A DNA stretch of 64,000 nt from Magicicada septendecula. Taxonomy: Eukaryota; Arthropoda; Insecta; Hemiptera; Cicadidae. Below the pieces are notes generated by a model. The model was not told where the DNA came from, did not search any database, and was given only the letters and a program-made list of their open reading frames with translations. A program made the translations under genes and the position numbers. Each line of letters opens with the position of its first letter. Position 1 is the stretch's first letter. Of this stretch, positions 34,365-47,223 are shown piece after piece. The stretch covers positions 437,081,080 through 437,145,079 of the forward strand of contig CM068373.1 of the NCBI GenBank assembly GCA_034769895.1. The letters are read 5' to 3'.

Positions 34365-34382
34365 GTCCCTGTTCGGGCGCCA
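34365..34382 (-). promoter_or_regulatory. Primer-binding site, tRNA-Lys3 type
   Basis: Two bases inside the 5' LTR the minus strand reads TGGCGCCCGAACAGGGAC, complementary to the 3' end of lysine tRNA with the same sequence used by lentiviruses and reported for Osvaldo-type elements. It fixes the 5' LTR as the right one. Confidence 0.93.
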
Positions 34383-34384
34383 AA

Positions 34385-35571
34385 TGTGATGTTCTACTTT
34401 ATCAATCACATCAATTTATCCCAATCTCAATTTAACTTGTACTTACCAGCACGATTACTTCTTCAAGGTCCCAGGATTCGATCGCATGTAGCTGGATACA
34501 AACATGGTCTATGGGTTACGCAAAACAATGACACAACTCATGTTTGAAGAGAATTACTATTTATTATCAATTACTTTTGAGTTGTTATAAGAATTTGGAA
34601 GGTTCATTTAGATACACTTCTAAAGTTTTGCCACGCAATCATAATCAAACTTATGGACTACAGCTTACCTTGTATATCACATAAACACAATTATCAACAC
34701 AGATACAAACGGAAAGCAGCCCAGCTTTGCACACACTCACATTCACACTATAAATTATAAACCCCTTAACATTTTCCAACTAATTTCCACACCCCAAATG
34801 CCGACCACGCGGTCACCGCACACGCGTATTGTTTAGTTACACTGTCTTTCTTACAGAAGAAAAAAAAACTCTTGACTACTGCCCCTAGGTGGATTGACCG
34901 CGGTCACATAACAATTTGTTGTAATCAGCACCTTTTCTACTGATAAATTAAAACTTTGTTAGCGAGCCTACTTTAATTGTACCGGCGCCGGTGGCTTCAA
35001 CTGGTAGACTGACTACGGTAAGGTAACAGGTACCGCTATTGTGATCTCATAGTTGTATGGAAGTCACGGCCTTCCCCTTCGTTGCCGAAGTTCCGCTCCA
35101 TGCCATGCCTGTAGTTTTTTAGGTTAACATGGTCACTGATTTCAATTAGGCACAGGCTGACGTCATGGTAGGAACCGGACGTAAACAGCACTTCCTGCCG
35201 CTCAAAAGCGCATTGCTGAATTTTACTCGTCCCAGGACATCCTGTTTTGTGGCTGGATGCGTCACTCGAGCTGTGGTGGTACAGTTGCGTCTGTGTGCCG
35301 CTACACAAGTACAGATTTCTGAGAAGTTTGAAGGGGGTAAATGCTTCGCTCGTCGCGTTACACAATAACACCTGCGTCTTACTGCTTTGTTTCAAACTGT
35401 TTCTTGACACAATGGAAATAACGTTGCCATGCGTTCTGTTATAATGGAATGAATCTGGTTGCACAATAATTTTCACAACTTTTGACAAACCCGTCCAAAA
35501 ATGAAATAAATAAAAGATATAAATGCCCCCTACTGTTAAAAATAAAAACACCCAAAAATTGACCCGCTACA
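34385..35571 (-). repeat. 5' LTR of element C
   Basis: 1187 bp, partner of 23007-24193. Followed by the second ATGG at 35572-35575. Confidence 0.95.
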
Positions 35572-35575
35572 ATGG

Positions 35576-35992
35576 ATCTTATTTGTCGGTCTCGTATTGT
35601 TTATATTTCTAGCAGTACGGGTAAGTTGTTGATTACATGTTGACTTGGCTCTTGGAAATTGGTTAATTTGCCATGGTTGTTATTTGTCCTTCTCGTATTG
35701 TTTATTTTGTAGTAGTACGGGTATGTTGTTAATAACTGGTTGACTTGGCTCTTGGAAGTATATTTTTTACATTATATATGCGATGGTTGGAAGGTGTCTT
35801 TCTCGTATAATTCTATTTATAGTACGAGTAATTACAATTTTCTTCATCCTTTACATAATTTCTTTAGATTACATTTTTATATTACAAAATTACAATATAG
35901 TCAACATTTATTCTCACAGTTATATTTTCACTTCTTACTTAGTATCAATAACAAATAGTCTTCATCGCAATATTTCACTCTTTCTTCATAAT
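35576..35992 (-). other. 3' untranslated region of copy A, proximal part, with ~100-bp repeats
   Basis: Continues the copy A untranslated region after the nested element. It holds related units of about 100 bp, each with AGTACGGGTAAGTTG then GTTGACTTGGCTCTTGGAA and ending near GCCATGG. The nested element inserted at such an ATGG. The equivalent block in copy B is at about 46,725-47,060. Confidence 0.75.
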
Positions 35993-37633
35993 TTAATTTT
36001 TAATATACCGTTTCATGGAAGTTTGGTTATAGTTGCCCTTTATTTTCTTTGTTACAGGGTCTTGTAATTCATAAGTGTTGTTCATGTTATTCTTGGTAAC
36101 AGTATATGGGCCTGTGTATAGCAGTAACAATTTTTTAGCAATTCCTTCTATTGCACTTGGGAGTTCTCGATTTTTTAAGAGTACCTTGTCTCCCACTTCG
36201 TATGTTATAATTTTAGGTTGTGACTTCTGATATTTGAGCCTAAGTTTGTCAGCTCGTTCGACTGCATTGTTAAAACATTTGGTTTTATTAAATTTAAATT
36301 CATTTTCTGGTGGAAATTTTATAATTCCTGTAATTTCCCGGGGTGGTCTTTGCTCAAACATAGCAGTATAGGGTGTTTCATCAGTTGATTGGTGGCAAGC
36401 TAAGTTAATGAAATCTTCAGCTGGGGACAAATATTCTTCCCATCTTCTTTGCTGGGTGTGACAGTAGGTTCTTAAAATCCTTCCTACTTCTCTCAACACT
36501 CTCTCAGCAGGGTTGCTGTTAGGGTGATACACTGACGTTTTGTATGTTTTCACACCTTGATTGATTAGAGTATCTCGCCATCTTCGGCCTCGAAATTGCG
36601 TTCCGTGATCTGTGATTATTGACTGGGGTTTTCCTATCTCGGGTATGTATCTTGATATTATAATGTCCAAAATTTTGTTGGTTGTTGCCCTGTTTATGGC
36701 ATAAAGTTTCGTGAATTTCGTATAGTGATCAAATATTATCACCATATATTTGTATTGGTGTCTGCCACCACTTCGTGGAAATGGTCCACAAATATCTACG
36801 AACACTTTCTCTAATTTTTCTGCTGAAGTAATGGGTATCATTACCCCTTCCCTCCTCTCATTGCTACATTTGACTAATTGGCACAAATGACAATGCTGTA
36901 TATATTTTCTTACCCTGCGGTTCATATCCTTGAAGTAGACATGTTCATGTAGTGCCTTGACTACTCTCATATGACCATAGCGCACATGGTAGTCAACTGC
37001 AATTTCCTTCTCGATAATTTCTGGTATTACAACCTTCCACTGTTCACTAGACTGTTTGGTTTTAGTGAATAGTATATTGTTGTAGGTACAGTAATATTGC
37101 ATGATTCTTTCATCATGTTCTGCTAATCGTTGTATGATTTGTGAAATTTTAGGATCATTGCGCTGATGAATGTGTATGTTAGCTAATATGTCGGCCAATT
37201 CAGACTTGCTTTTTAAAATATGGTAAACCTTGGCGATGGTTTCTTTTTCTCCCTCGAAGGTTTGGGCCACTATGTTCACTCTGGACAACACGTCTGCAGC
37301 TATGTTGCTTTTCCCAGGGATGTATTCCCACTGTATGTTATATTCTTGGAGCGTTAGTGTCCATCTCGTCAGTCTGCCATGTTTTAATCTACAATTCTTC
37401 AGGAAAGATATTGACTTATGATCTGTGTGTACTGTAATAGGGTATCCTAAAATGTATGTTCTAAATTTTTCACATGCGAATACTATACTCAGGAGTTCTT
37501 TTTCCGTAGTATGATAGTTGCGTTCGCATTTATTGAGTGTTCTGCTCGCAAAACTGATCACTTGATGGTTGCCTTCCTGGTCTTCCTGATACAATATTGA
37601 TCCAAGGCTTACATCACTTGCATCGCAGTTCAT
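35993..37633 (-). pseudogene. Copy A pol: RNase H and integrase
   Basis: 546 codons open. It starts in RNase H (MNCDASDVSLGSILYQ; TTEKELLSIVFACEKF; TDHKSISFL), then an integrase HHCC finger (VRYGHMRVV..CHLCQLVK), VDICGPFP, ITDHGTQF and NPAERV supplying Asp, Asp and Glu, and a YTGPYTV end. The integrase looks catalytically complete. A 1-base loss at about 37634 compared with copy B separates it from RT, so pol as a whole is broken. Confidence 0.9.
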
Positions 37634-39345
37634 AAAAAATGTTTGTTAAAATTCGGATGATGCAGCATTACTGTTGTAAGAAATTTTTCTTTTATTAGTT
37701 CAAAGGTTGTGTCCTGTTCAGGTCCCCATCTCCACTTCTCCTTCGATGATAATTGTTGGGAAAACTTAGCTGTTAATTCTGAATAGTTGTGTTGGAATTT
37801 CCTATAGTAATTACAGATACCAAGAAACGATTGTAATTGTTTCTTGTTCTTAGGTACTGGGAAACGTTGTATTGTGCTGGGGTTATGCCAGTTTCAGACA
37901 AGTTAAAGCCCAAGAATTACACTTCCTTTGCTATTAGTTTGGATTTTTCTAGCTTTAGTGTTATATTATTTTCTTCTAGTTTACATAATACTTGTGCCAC
38001 CCGGTTGCAGTGTTCCTCCCAATTATCTGAGGTAATCAATAAATCATCTACATATACTGTAGTAAATTGCAGTGTACTTTGGCCTAAGATCTCGTCCATA
38101 CATTTCACGAAAACTGCTACAGAATTTACAAGGCCTAAGGGTAACCTTTTAAATTGGTAGTTACGCCCTTCAAAAATAAAGGCCGTAAATTTTCTGCTAT
38201 TGGGGTGTAACTCCACCTGCCAATATCCACATACTGTGTCCCATATACTGATATACCGTGTGCCATAAAATTTCTTTAAAATTTCGTCGATTTCTCCAGG
38301 CGACGTCCTGTCATTAATTATGGCTTTGTTTATCTCCCTTGAGTCCAGACAAATCCTCACTGTGCCATTTTTCTTTGGTACAGCTACAATAGGATTGGTG
38401 TACGGGGAGTTGCTTATTTCAGTTGTCATTTGCTATTAATCGCTGTATCTCTAGACGAACGGCTTCCTTCAGTGAAAATACGATCGGATACGATTTTCTC
38501 TTAAACTCAGTTTGATCATTGAATTTTATCTCACACTGAAAGTTTTTAATTTTGCCTGGTGTGTCAGAAAATACATGTCTATAACGATTATAAATTTGTA
38601 TCAGTCTATCTATTTGTTCGTCAGTTAACATGTGGTCAATGTTACTCGTTTGGAATTTTCTGATTTCATCTATTTTCTCCATCCATAATGTATCTTCACT
38701 GGTATTGCAAACCTCTCTGTTGATGGACATCTTCTTCCTCTGGTCATGGCATTCCCGTATGTAGTATATTATGTGTTCTGGGGTTGCCTTCCTATTTTCA
38801 ATCAGAGCTGCTGTCCATTCAACTTCATTTGATTTTAATAACACTTTAGCTTTATCCATATCTATGACAGCTGCATATTTCCGCAGTATATCGCATCCAA
38901 TTAATAGGGTAAATGGTAGCCCACTTGCTACTAGGAAAACCATCGGAATTGTTTCTCCGTTGCTAGATACTTCCAATTGTACCTGGTGTCTGATGGTTTT
39001 GATCTGCCGACCCGTTGCTCCAATTAGGATGATGTTATTTATGGGTAGTGTTGGTATTGTTGTTTTGTTTTCCAACTGTATACGATTTAATTCCATCTTG
39101 TCAATTAAGGATACATTCGCTCCTGTGTCTATCATAGCTGTTGTATTGATTCCATTGACCTTTACTGATATGTATGCTATCTCGTTATTGGCGGTGTCGC
39201 TGATGCTATCTTCCTTTTCTTCCATGAGGTCTTGTCTAATGTTTTTTAAATAGTTATTTCGACGGATTTCGATCGATGCCAATTTATTCGCTAATATGTC
39301 AGACCCAATAGTCCGGTTCAGTGAGGGTGTTTTCGTGCTTTTCAC
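37634..39345 (-). pseudogene. Copy A pol: protease and RT, frameshifted
   Basis: Protease DTG is in TTAMIDTGANVSLID, with LLIGCDILRKY as the second block. RT has KKNGTVRICLDSREINK, motif A IWDTVCGYWQVEL and YVDD at 38054-38043. Two bases missing at about 38422-38428 relative to copy B shift the frame just before RT. A TAA at 37919-37917 replaces a Gln codon seen in copy B, followed by a rearranged stretch. The frame overlaps the gag end in -1 register and has no ATG at the junction, consistent with frameshift expression. Confidence 0.9.
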
Positions 39346-39363
39346 TGCCGGTGCCCATTTAAA
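39313..39363 (-). promoter_or_regulatory. Predicted -1 frameshift signal, copy A gag-pol
   Basis: In the gag frame the heptamer T TTA AAT (39363-39357) lies 12 bases before the gag TGA (39344-39342). After a 5-base spacer CCGGCAGTG (39351-39343) pairs with CACTG-AA-CCGG (39323-39313), giving nine pairs with a 2-base bulge and a 19-base loop. Pol is open in the -1 frame across the site. Heptamer type, phase and spacing all fit programmed -1 frameshifting. Confidence 0.75.
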
Positions 39364-41694
39364 GGCAGGTCACCGTTGTCTGGGTGCCTGTCCGACGAGG
39401 TTGATGCGCTCGGTTCCTGGGATCCTTGCCCATTCCCATTGTGGTACACTTCTGTGTTTCGAGTGGTTGGTCGGTTATCTTCACTGCTATTACTCCTGTT
39501 TGACCGATAACCTGATTCTCGTTCCTCTCCGTCACTGTGACTTTGATGGTTATTGTTGTTAGGGAAACTTCGTCGACCCTGGTAATATGGTCTCCTACCT
39601 CCCCCTCTGCTGGCATGAGTGTAATGCACTCTTCTAAACTGGTTATTATTGTTATTACCATTGCTCTGCCTATACTGGTTATTTGGAGGTTGGTTATTAG
39701 AAGGTCGGTAATAATTATTACCTTGTCGATAATTATTGTTCCCTTGATAGCCATTCGGCCTAGGATTATTTGTATTTCCTCGGTCTGCATGGTCATTGTG
39801 GTTACCACCACCATTCTGTCTTGGTCCCTGGTGATTATTGAAACGTGGAGGGTTGTTAAAATTTCTTCCATAATTGTTCCGGTCAGTATTATTGGTTGGA
39901 TTAACGTTGCCTGGTCCGCCCCGATCATATGTCTGTCCGGTACCATGGCGGTTCCTCTGATAGTAACGCTCTCTCTCGTGGCTTTCTAACAGAGTACACA
40001 TGCCTTGTATGGTTTTGATCTGCGAGTTAAGTCTCCCCTGTGACACTCCCTGGCTAAAATGGTAAGCCAGTTTCGTCACTAAGCACTCCTCTGGTATGGC
40101 CGGTTCCAGATTTCTGGCTAAGCAGATCTTCCCTAAAAAGTAGGTTGTCATCGACTGTCTGCCATTTGGATCATACTTGCCGTTGGTGGTGTCGTCTCTG
40201 ATAATATTTTGTGTAGAGTCGGACCAATATTTTAGCTTAAATGCCACCTTAAATGCAGCATAATTTTCTACTTCGTGCCGGGTCGCTGTCCACCAGTTGT
40301 CGAATACGTTACGAAAAGATTCGTCCAACATTCCCTTTATCACTGTCCAATGGTTTTCTCTGTTTCTGTTGAGTATCTCATCCACCCTCTCTAGGAATTC
40401 GAGTGGATTTTTAACATAGGCGCGGAAATCTATTTGTTCCCTTCCATCCAGGTGTGCTAATCCGGATAATACATTTGGGAATGCTCGCAGGCGGTTCATT
40501 TCATCTCTGAGGTCACTAAATTCCCTCTGTTGTCGCTCAGTCAACTGATCTCGGTCATTGTTCACCTGATGTTTGACTGCGTCTACTTTGGTTGAGATTT
40601 CTTCGCACCTCTCCCCTAGTGTGGTGTGTGCAGCCATCATTTCCGTCTGTCTTTGTTCCATGACTCCTACCTGGTTGTTGTGGATTTCCTCAATACTGTC
40701 GATCCGGTGGTTGATATCTGTTTCGGTCTGTACTATTTTTTGTTTATTCATTTCACCTTCTCTCCGTATGTCGGACACCTCTTCATGGATTTCTGTTAAC
40801 AATATTGCTATCCTCTCCTCCGTCGCTTCTATGTTTTCTTCCAATTTTTTGTCGATTGCTTCTACTGTATTTTTGGCAATTTCTTCAGTTCTGTAATTAT
40901 TGTCGGCCATTTTTTGCCATATCTTCTCATTATCATTCTTCACTGACTCAATGTCCTTATTGATTTTCTCATTTATTTCATCAATCTTTTTGTTGGTCTC
41001 ATCAATTTTAATTCCCAACTCGGCAGATAAATTTTCTTTCATTATTTCCATATTTTTCTCCAACAATTCTTCAGTCTTTTTCTGTCCGTCTTCCATCCTC
41101 CTATTGGTTTCATTTATCTTGTCATTTAAATCCTCCTTCAACAATTCTATGTTTTTCTGGCTCTCCTTCTGGCCTTCTTCTATTTTCTGGTTTGTGGACT
41201 GACTGGTTTCGTTTATTTTACTATTCAAGTCTTCCTTCAATGATTCTATACTCTTGTTTAATTCCTCCTTTGTGGATTGACTGGTTTCATCCATCTTCTT
41301 ATTCATTGTTTCTATCTTCTAGTCTGTGGATCGACTGTTCTCCTTTAATGATCTCCTTTAGCGATTCTATTGATTCTTCCGTTTTCTTAAATATTTTGAG
41401 CATTTCCTGCATAATATCTGTGCCTCCTGGTTGCTCTGGTTTTTCGGCTCGGCTTATTTCTGGTTGTGTTTCCTGCTGTATGACGTCCGGTTCATCTTCC
41501 GGTTGTTGAACCTCCTCCGCCGGTTCAGGTTGTCTATCTTCAATTTCTAATAATATTTCTTCAACATCCTCTGTCGACGTTGCTTCTTTTTCCTCCAATC
41601 TGGCCTCCCTCTCGGCCTCTGCCGCTCGTTTCTTCGATGTTGGCCTCCTATACATCTTGTTATCGGTGTAATGTACTTGCTGTCTTGGTGTCAA
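39342..41694 (-). pseudogene. Copy A gag: coiled coil, capsid, Asn/Arg/Gly-rich tail
   Basis: N-terminal acidic part starts at ATG 41694 and ends out of frame at 41299 after a 7-base loss relative to copy B. The main frame runs 41306-39342 (654 codons): residues ~1-270 are heptad coiled coil with repeats of KINETSQST and LKEDLN; ~275-445 a retrotransposon capsid (DGREQIDFRAYVKNPLEFL, VAFKLKYWSDS); ~446-654 a tail extremely rich in Asn, Arg and Gly with RGG-like bits and Ser at the end. There is no CCHC knuckle. Confidence 0.88.
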
Positions 41695-41760
41695 ATTAGG
41701 TTGATAAATTATTTGTTTAATTAATTAAACTATTAAGTGTTTTCGTCCTAATTCGCGCTC

Positions 41761-41775
41761 AGACGTTGGGCGCCA
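41761..41775 (-). promoter_or_regulatory. Primer-binding site of copy A
   Basis: Minus strand TGGCGCCCAACGTCT, 3 bases inside the middle LTR. Its first 13 bases match the tRNA-Lys1,2-type site; it differs from the Lys3-type site of element C. Confidence 0.75.
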
Positions 41776-41778
41776 ATC

Positions 41779-44700
41779 TGTTACAAAACAGATTAATAGA
41801 TTTATAGATGTGTGTAGGTACTCAGTCGAGTACGTGACGTTATTGTTTATTATTATTATAGTAGTTGATTATTAATAAAATTGGGATTAGTGTTCACGTT
41901 TAAGAGCTTGTGGTTTAAAAGAGTATTTATCACTTCACTGTGTCAACCTCCCCACTTACCATATGTGGATGTCTTCAATGTTCCCGATGGTGACTTCTTC
42001 TACTGTAAAAACACTGGACATACATACATAGATATTCCGTTTGAATAACACAAAGAATGCATATACACAATAAAATAAATTAAAAGTTCAATTGCAATTC
42101 GAATGATATTAGTCATTCAAATACTACCGCCACCTTATGAGAGAACTGTTCATGAAAAAATTAAACTACTTTTCTATTGTATAGAAATCAAAACCCTGTT
42201 TCCACTGGTAAATAAACTGGGGATTTATTCACAATTAGTAAATTCAATAAACTCTATTAAAAACAATTAATAATATCTTTTTACAAACAATAACAAATTT
42301 AAACAAATCCTGAGATCTCTGTACCTCAAGGCTGGTAACACTGCTGTAAGGTACAATGTTTTTGGTGAAAGAGGTTAGGTTCACTTTATTCAATTATGTT
42401 ACCAAATTAGTGAGTTCTTTGAAGATACATGATACCAGATTACAAGATGTGACTTTAATTAACAATATTTAATTATATATTACTATAAAAAAGAACAAAA
42501 TTTAAAATTATAAAACTCGGTACCATAACCGATACATCGTACTATCGTACGCTATGCAAACGTATATAGCAGTTGTGGTCAACACGTGCTCTGAGATTAG
42601 CACTGTTAAAAATATTATTATTATTTATTTATTAATTAGTAAAATCATGTATTGGCAAGAGGAAAAAATCTAGAGAAAAAAACTCTTGTTATAGCTTTCA
42701 TTTCAGTAAAATTATTCAAGAACAGAATTGTTTCTTGGTGACAAAATTTTATTCATCAGTTCTAGGTTAGTTTACCTAGTATACGTAAGTCATTATTTAG
42801 AATAAGTATGTTACTTATTAAATTCCTAATGATATGATCACAAACATTCTATTTATAAATCATTTGACGTATAATTATCAGTTATTTAAAATATTTGCAC
42901 AATAACATTAATTATTTGTTCATTCAAAAAGTTTAGTCAAGTAAGCGACTATATACTATATACTGATGAGCGGTATCTAAGTTAATTCCGCTTTTCTCAA
43001 TTATTCTTTAATTGTAAAATAATTATTTTTAAATTAATTATTGTGCTACAATTTATTTATTAGGCTCTGATAATTGTTCATCATAATTTAAGCACTCGAG
43101 TGTTTTGACTAGTGCAGTCCAAAACAATATCCTTCGTACATTAACGAAAATTATTATTTTTCATTAATTTCTTTAAAGTAATTAAAATATAGTACTCCCT
43201 GATTTAATACACAAAACATGACCTTTATTGTACACTGGTCGTGTTATTTCACTGTACACTTAATGCACTGGACACTCGGTAATATATTGTGATGTATAGG
43301 TTAGCGTATGTTTACTTATTACTGTGTGTGACGCGCACATTTTAAAATAATCTTGATGACTTTTGGCGTAGACCTGTCGTCGTGAGTGATGCAGAACGAA
43401 TCATTCCTTCGCCGAAGCGTCTCTTTCTCGTCTGGTCATTTTAAGCCATTTGATTGGTTCAAAAGGTCAAACTCTCAACCACAAAACACTTTGGTCAAAT
43501 AAAATTTTTAATTTTTGACTACTTTTAGCGTGGGTTCGAGATTAAAAATGACGTATGCATGGATACTCAAAATGATTGAAAAGTTTATAATTGTCATAAA
43601 TTTCTTATCTTTTGTCGTATCGTCGGTTGGGTAGTGGCATTAAATCGCGGACACTTGTGGCTTTATTTTAAGTCTAAACAAGCACTAAATCCGTTCATTA
43701 TTAATTCACTTAGCCATCCCAAAATCTCATATGGTGATTCTTAATATAAATAAGTCTGTTTCACCATATTTCGTTACAATTACACTGTAATACTTATTAC
43801 TAAATATCTCGAGTCCATTTCTCTTTCATTTTAGTACCTAAAATAGTTATATTTACAATGTAAACAATATCTGGTAATGGCGTCCATAGCGACCATGTTC
43901 GATTGTTTATAATTACATGTAACGCTATTATTCCTTATCCTATTTCATATGTTTGACATCCTAACACTAATATGTACATTTATTTACATTTATTCACATT
44001 TTATTTTGCTAAAAATGTTATTTTTTATATACTTAGAGTATGATTAAAATATCTTCTGTTCTCATTTCTCTATTTTGTCACCTTTTTAATTATTTTATTA
44101 CACAAGGTATATAATGTTAGTAACTAAAATAGTGTACAGTTGTTGTACCTTGTTGGTTCAATGTATTTATCAATCTTTCGTTATCTGAAAGCTCTCCAAG
44201 TTATAGTATAGTGTTTGTTTACATCTGGTTTTACAATTGTAGTTAGTTAGTTTATAATATTTCAATTACTAAACTACTACTATTACATTTGTGAGGTGTT
44301 CTCATAGCAGTATTAGACATTTCTCTAACTACTGGTAACATTTGTCACAATCTTTTGATAAGTTTTTATAATGCATTTTGACTAACTATCTTGTCACATT
44401 GGGGTTCTGTTCATTTGGCTTTATGATATCATATTCAATCTGATTCATTTGCTGTGTACTTCAGTACATATGGTATTTATTGGTTTGCATTATTATTCTA
44501 AACTAGTCTTTGTTTGAAACAATTGTGGATATTTGCTTGGTTTAACTAATATACATGATTTTATGTTATAGGTTCACTTCTTATGAGGTTATGTGTCAAT
44601 TGTCTGACAACAATGTGCAACATATTTTTATGCAGTGTTTGACTCAACTATTTCCATCTCATTATGGCATTCTACTACAATGGTTTAATTATTAAGTTAT

Positions 44701-45935
44701 ACACATTTTTACACTATTTGTTGAAACAATAACACAGGTATTCTTAGTCTAATAAGATTACATTTCTTGGTGGGTTGCACCTAGTTTTTGGTACATTGAT
44801 TGTTTTATACCTAACAAACTAGCTTATTTGCCACTGTTTGAATTCTGGAATTGATTTATATTTTGTCCTGTCTTGCTGTGGCATTCAGGCACATTTCATT
44901 TTAAGGCTTACAAAGCTTTTATTATTAGTCCCTATGAACAATTAATTTACTGTTCTGTCTCATATTTCTTTTGGTGGTCTTAATGATTATCTATGTTGTG
45001 TTACAATCTTGATTAAACTTGTCACACTAATTGTCTGTGCATTTTAACTAGTTAATCTTGGATTCTTTCACTTATAATGGTTACTCATTTTTCTCCGTTA
45101 TAAACATTTTCACTTGTATTGTTTGTGGTGTTTATCTGGGGTAAAATGGTTATCATATATCAGGTTGTTACACTCATATTAGGTTTTCACTGTTATTATT
45201 CGTGGTCACTCAATGATGCTAAACACTGGTTTCTTTGTCATTGATCTTCGAATAATCATCATACTTCTTCCGGTCACTATATTAATTTTAGTACCTTGCT
45301 TATCTTGTGAATGTTGATGTCTTGTACTGTTCATACATTATCTTCATTCTTCATGGTATGTTTCCTTTCCTCTTCTTCTTCCTTTCTTCTTCTGGTTAGT
45401 TGTTGCTCACTATCGGTGATCTCCTGGGTTATACATTATTTGTGATAATCAAAGTTTCCTTAGTCTTGTCATACTCTTCCATATTTTTATTCGTGGTAGT
45501 CATTGTTCCATATTATTTTATACTAATAAACAAATTCGTTTGTTTTATCATCATTTTGGTTGTACTTGATTCGTATCCTCTTCATTTTAATATTTATTTT
45601 CGTCGTTTCCCCTCACTATTTTGGATCTGTTGGCTCCTCTTCATTTTAATAATTATTTTCGTCGTATCCCCTCACTATATTGGATCTATTGGGCCTGGAT
45701 TCTAACATATTATATTGGCTCGTTGTCATTTTCTCTCTCTTCTATACTCGATGATATTCTTATTATTCTTCTTTTTTTTTTTGTTGGGTTGTTTCAATAA
45801 TATACGTTCGTAGATACACACTTTGCTTATATTCTCCTGTTCCTTCTTTTATGCACGTTGAAATATTTTCATGATATCTTTTTATTTGACGCATTATATA
45901 GTTATCTTATGTAACTGCCAATTTGGTACGTTACA
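41779..45935 (-). repeat. Middle 4157-bp LTR, shared by copies A and B
   Basis: Acts as 5' LTR for copy A and 3' LTR for copy B. Same termini as the outer LTRs but no flanking target duplication. Confidence 0.95.
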
Positions 45936-47223
45936 TATGCCTTCCTATAAGAATTGATTAATTCTGAATTCGTATATTTATTTTTTATTGAATAATTCAT
46001 CAATTGTTGTACATTTCCACGTCCACTCTTATGCTTTTTTATATATCCATTCACTTTCTTCTATTTGAATCATAATTATTTCCTTTCTATGTAATTATCT
46101 CCCTTGTTTATTTAATTCCCTAATTCGCTAACATAAGTTTAGCTGGGGCAGTTCATAGTGGCTCACTTTGGCATACAACTCCACTGGCCATACTAACATC
46201 AGTAAATACAGAGGCACATCATCTCTGTTAATAATACGAATGATTGCTGGAACATTTCATCAGTCAATTCATCTCAAATTAATTTAAAATATAAAGTGGT
46301 CGTTCTTTCGACAAATAATAAATATCCTTGGGATCATCTCACGCATCTGCGGTTTATACATTGTTATATTCTCTTCTTCTTGATTCAACTTAACTAAATT
46401 CTTCACATTTTACAGGGATAGTTTGTTTACATTTCATCACTGGTATACTCTCATGATCATCTTCGTTAATATATTATTTTTTCATTCTTCTTTGTCATCA
46501 ATTAATCTCTTCTCTTGGTATTACATTAAACGTCATTTCATAATCTTCTTCATTTTCATGATTCACTTCTTCGGGTTATATTTCATTTGGTATAGGCTCT
46601 CTTCTAGTGTCTTGCCTCGTGTTTGTGTGTCATCTATTATTTACATCAATGCTATTTATTTGCTTTCATTCCTCCAACTTCTTATCTTCTTCTCGTTCTG
46701 TATATCATCTAGTCCATCGTCTCCTCTTTTAGTAGTACGGGTAAGTTGGTATTTTACTTGTTGACTTGGCTCTTGGAAATTATTATTTTTTATATTAGTG
46801 CCATGGATCTTATTTGTCGGTCTCGTATTGTTTATATTTCTAGCAGCACGGGTAAGTTGTTGATTACATGTTGACTTGGCTCTTGGAAATTGGTTAATTT
46901 GCCATGGTTGTTATTTGTCCTTCTCGTATTGTTTATTTTGTAGTAGTACGGGTATGTTGTTAATAACTGGTTGACTTGGCTCTTGGAAGTATATTTTTTA
47001 CATTATATATGCGATGGTTGGAAGGTGTCTTTCTCGTATAATTCTATTTATAGTACGAGTAATTACAATTTTCTTCATCCTTTACATAATTTCTTTAGAT
47101 TACATTTTTATATTACAATATTATAATATAGTCAACATTTATTCTCACAGTTATATTTTCGCTTCTTACTTAGTATCAATAACAAATAGTCTTCATCGCA
47201 ATATTTCACTCTTTCTTCATAAT
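45936..47223 (-). other. 3' untranslated region of copy B
   Basis: Uninterrupted counterpart of copy A's split region and therefore shows the empty site of element C near 46802-46805. About three to four ~100-bp tandem units lie at 46,725-47,060. No env frame in element orientation. Confidence 0.75.

Larger units (their letters stand above)
23007..35571 (-). mobile_element. Nested Gypsy element C (12,565 bp)
   Basis: Two 1187-bp LTRs (23007-24193 and 34385-35571) with TGTGATG..GCTACA plus-strand ends enclose gag, protease, RT, RNase H and integrase on the minus strand. Target duplication ATGG lies at 23003-23006 and 35572-35575; the uninterrupted site with a single ATGG is seen in copy B near 46802-46805. 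The LTRs differ at about a dozen positions, so insertion is fairly recent and later than the array's internal sequence. A lysine-tRNA primer site and long LTRs suggest an Osvaldo-like lineage (inference). Three nonsense codons disable it. Confidence 0.95.

Noticed and set aside
39359-39946. 195-codon minus-strand and 150-codon plus-strand frames over the gag tail
   Set aside because: Alternative-frame shadows of the Asn/Arg/Gly-rich gag tail, repeated in copy B.
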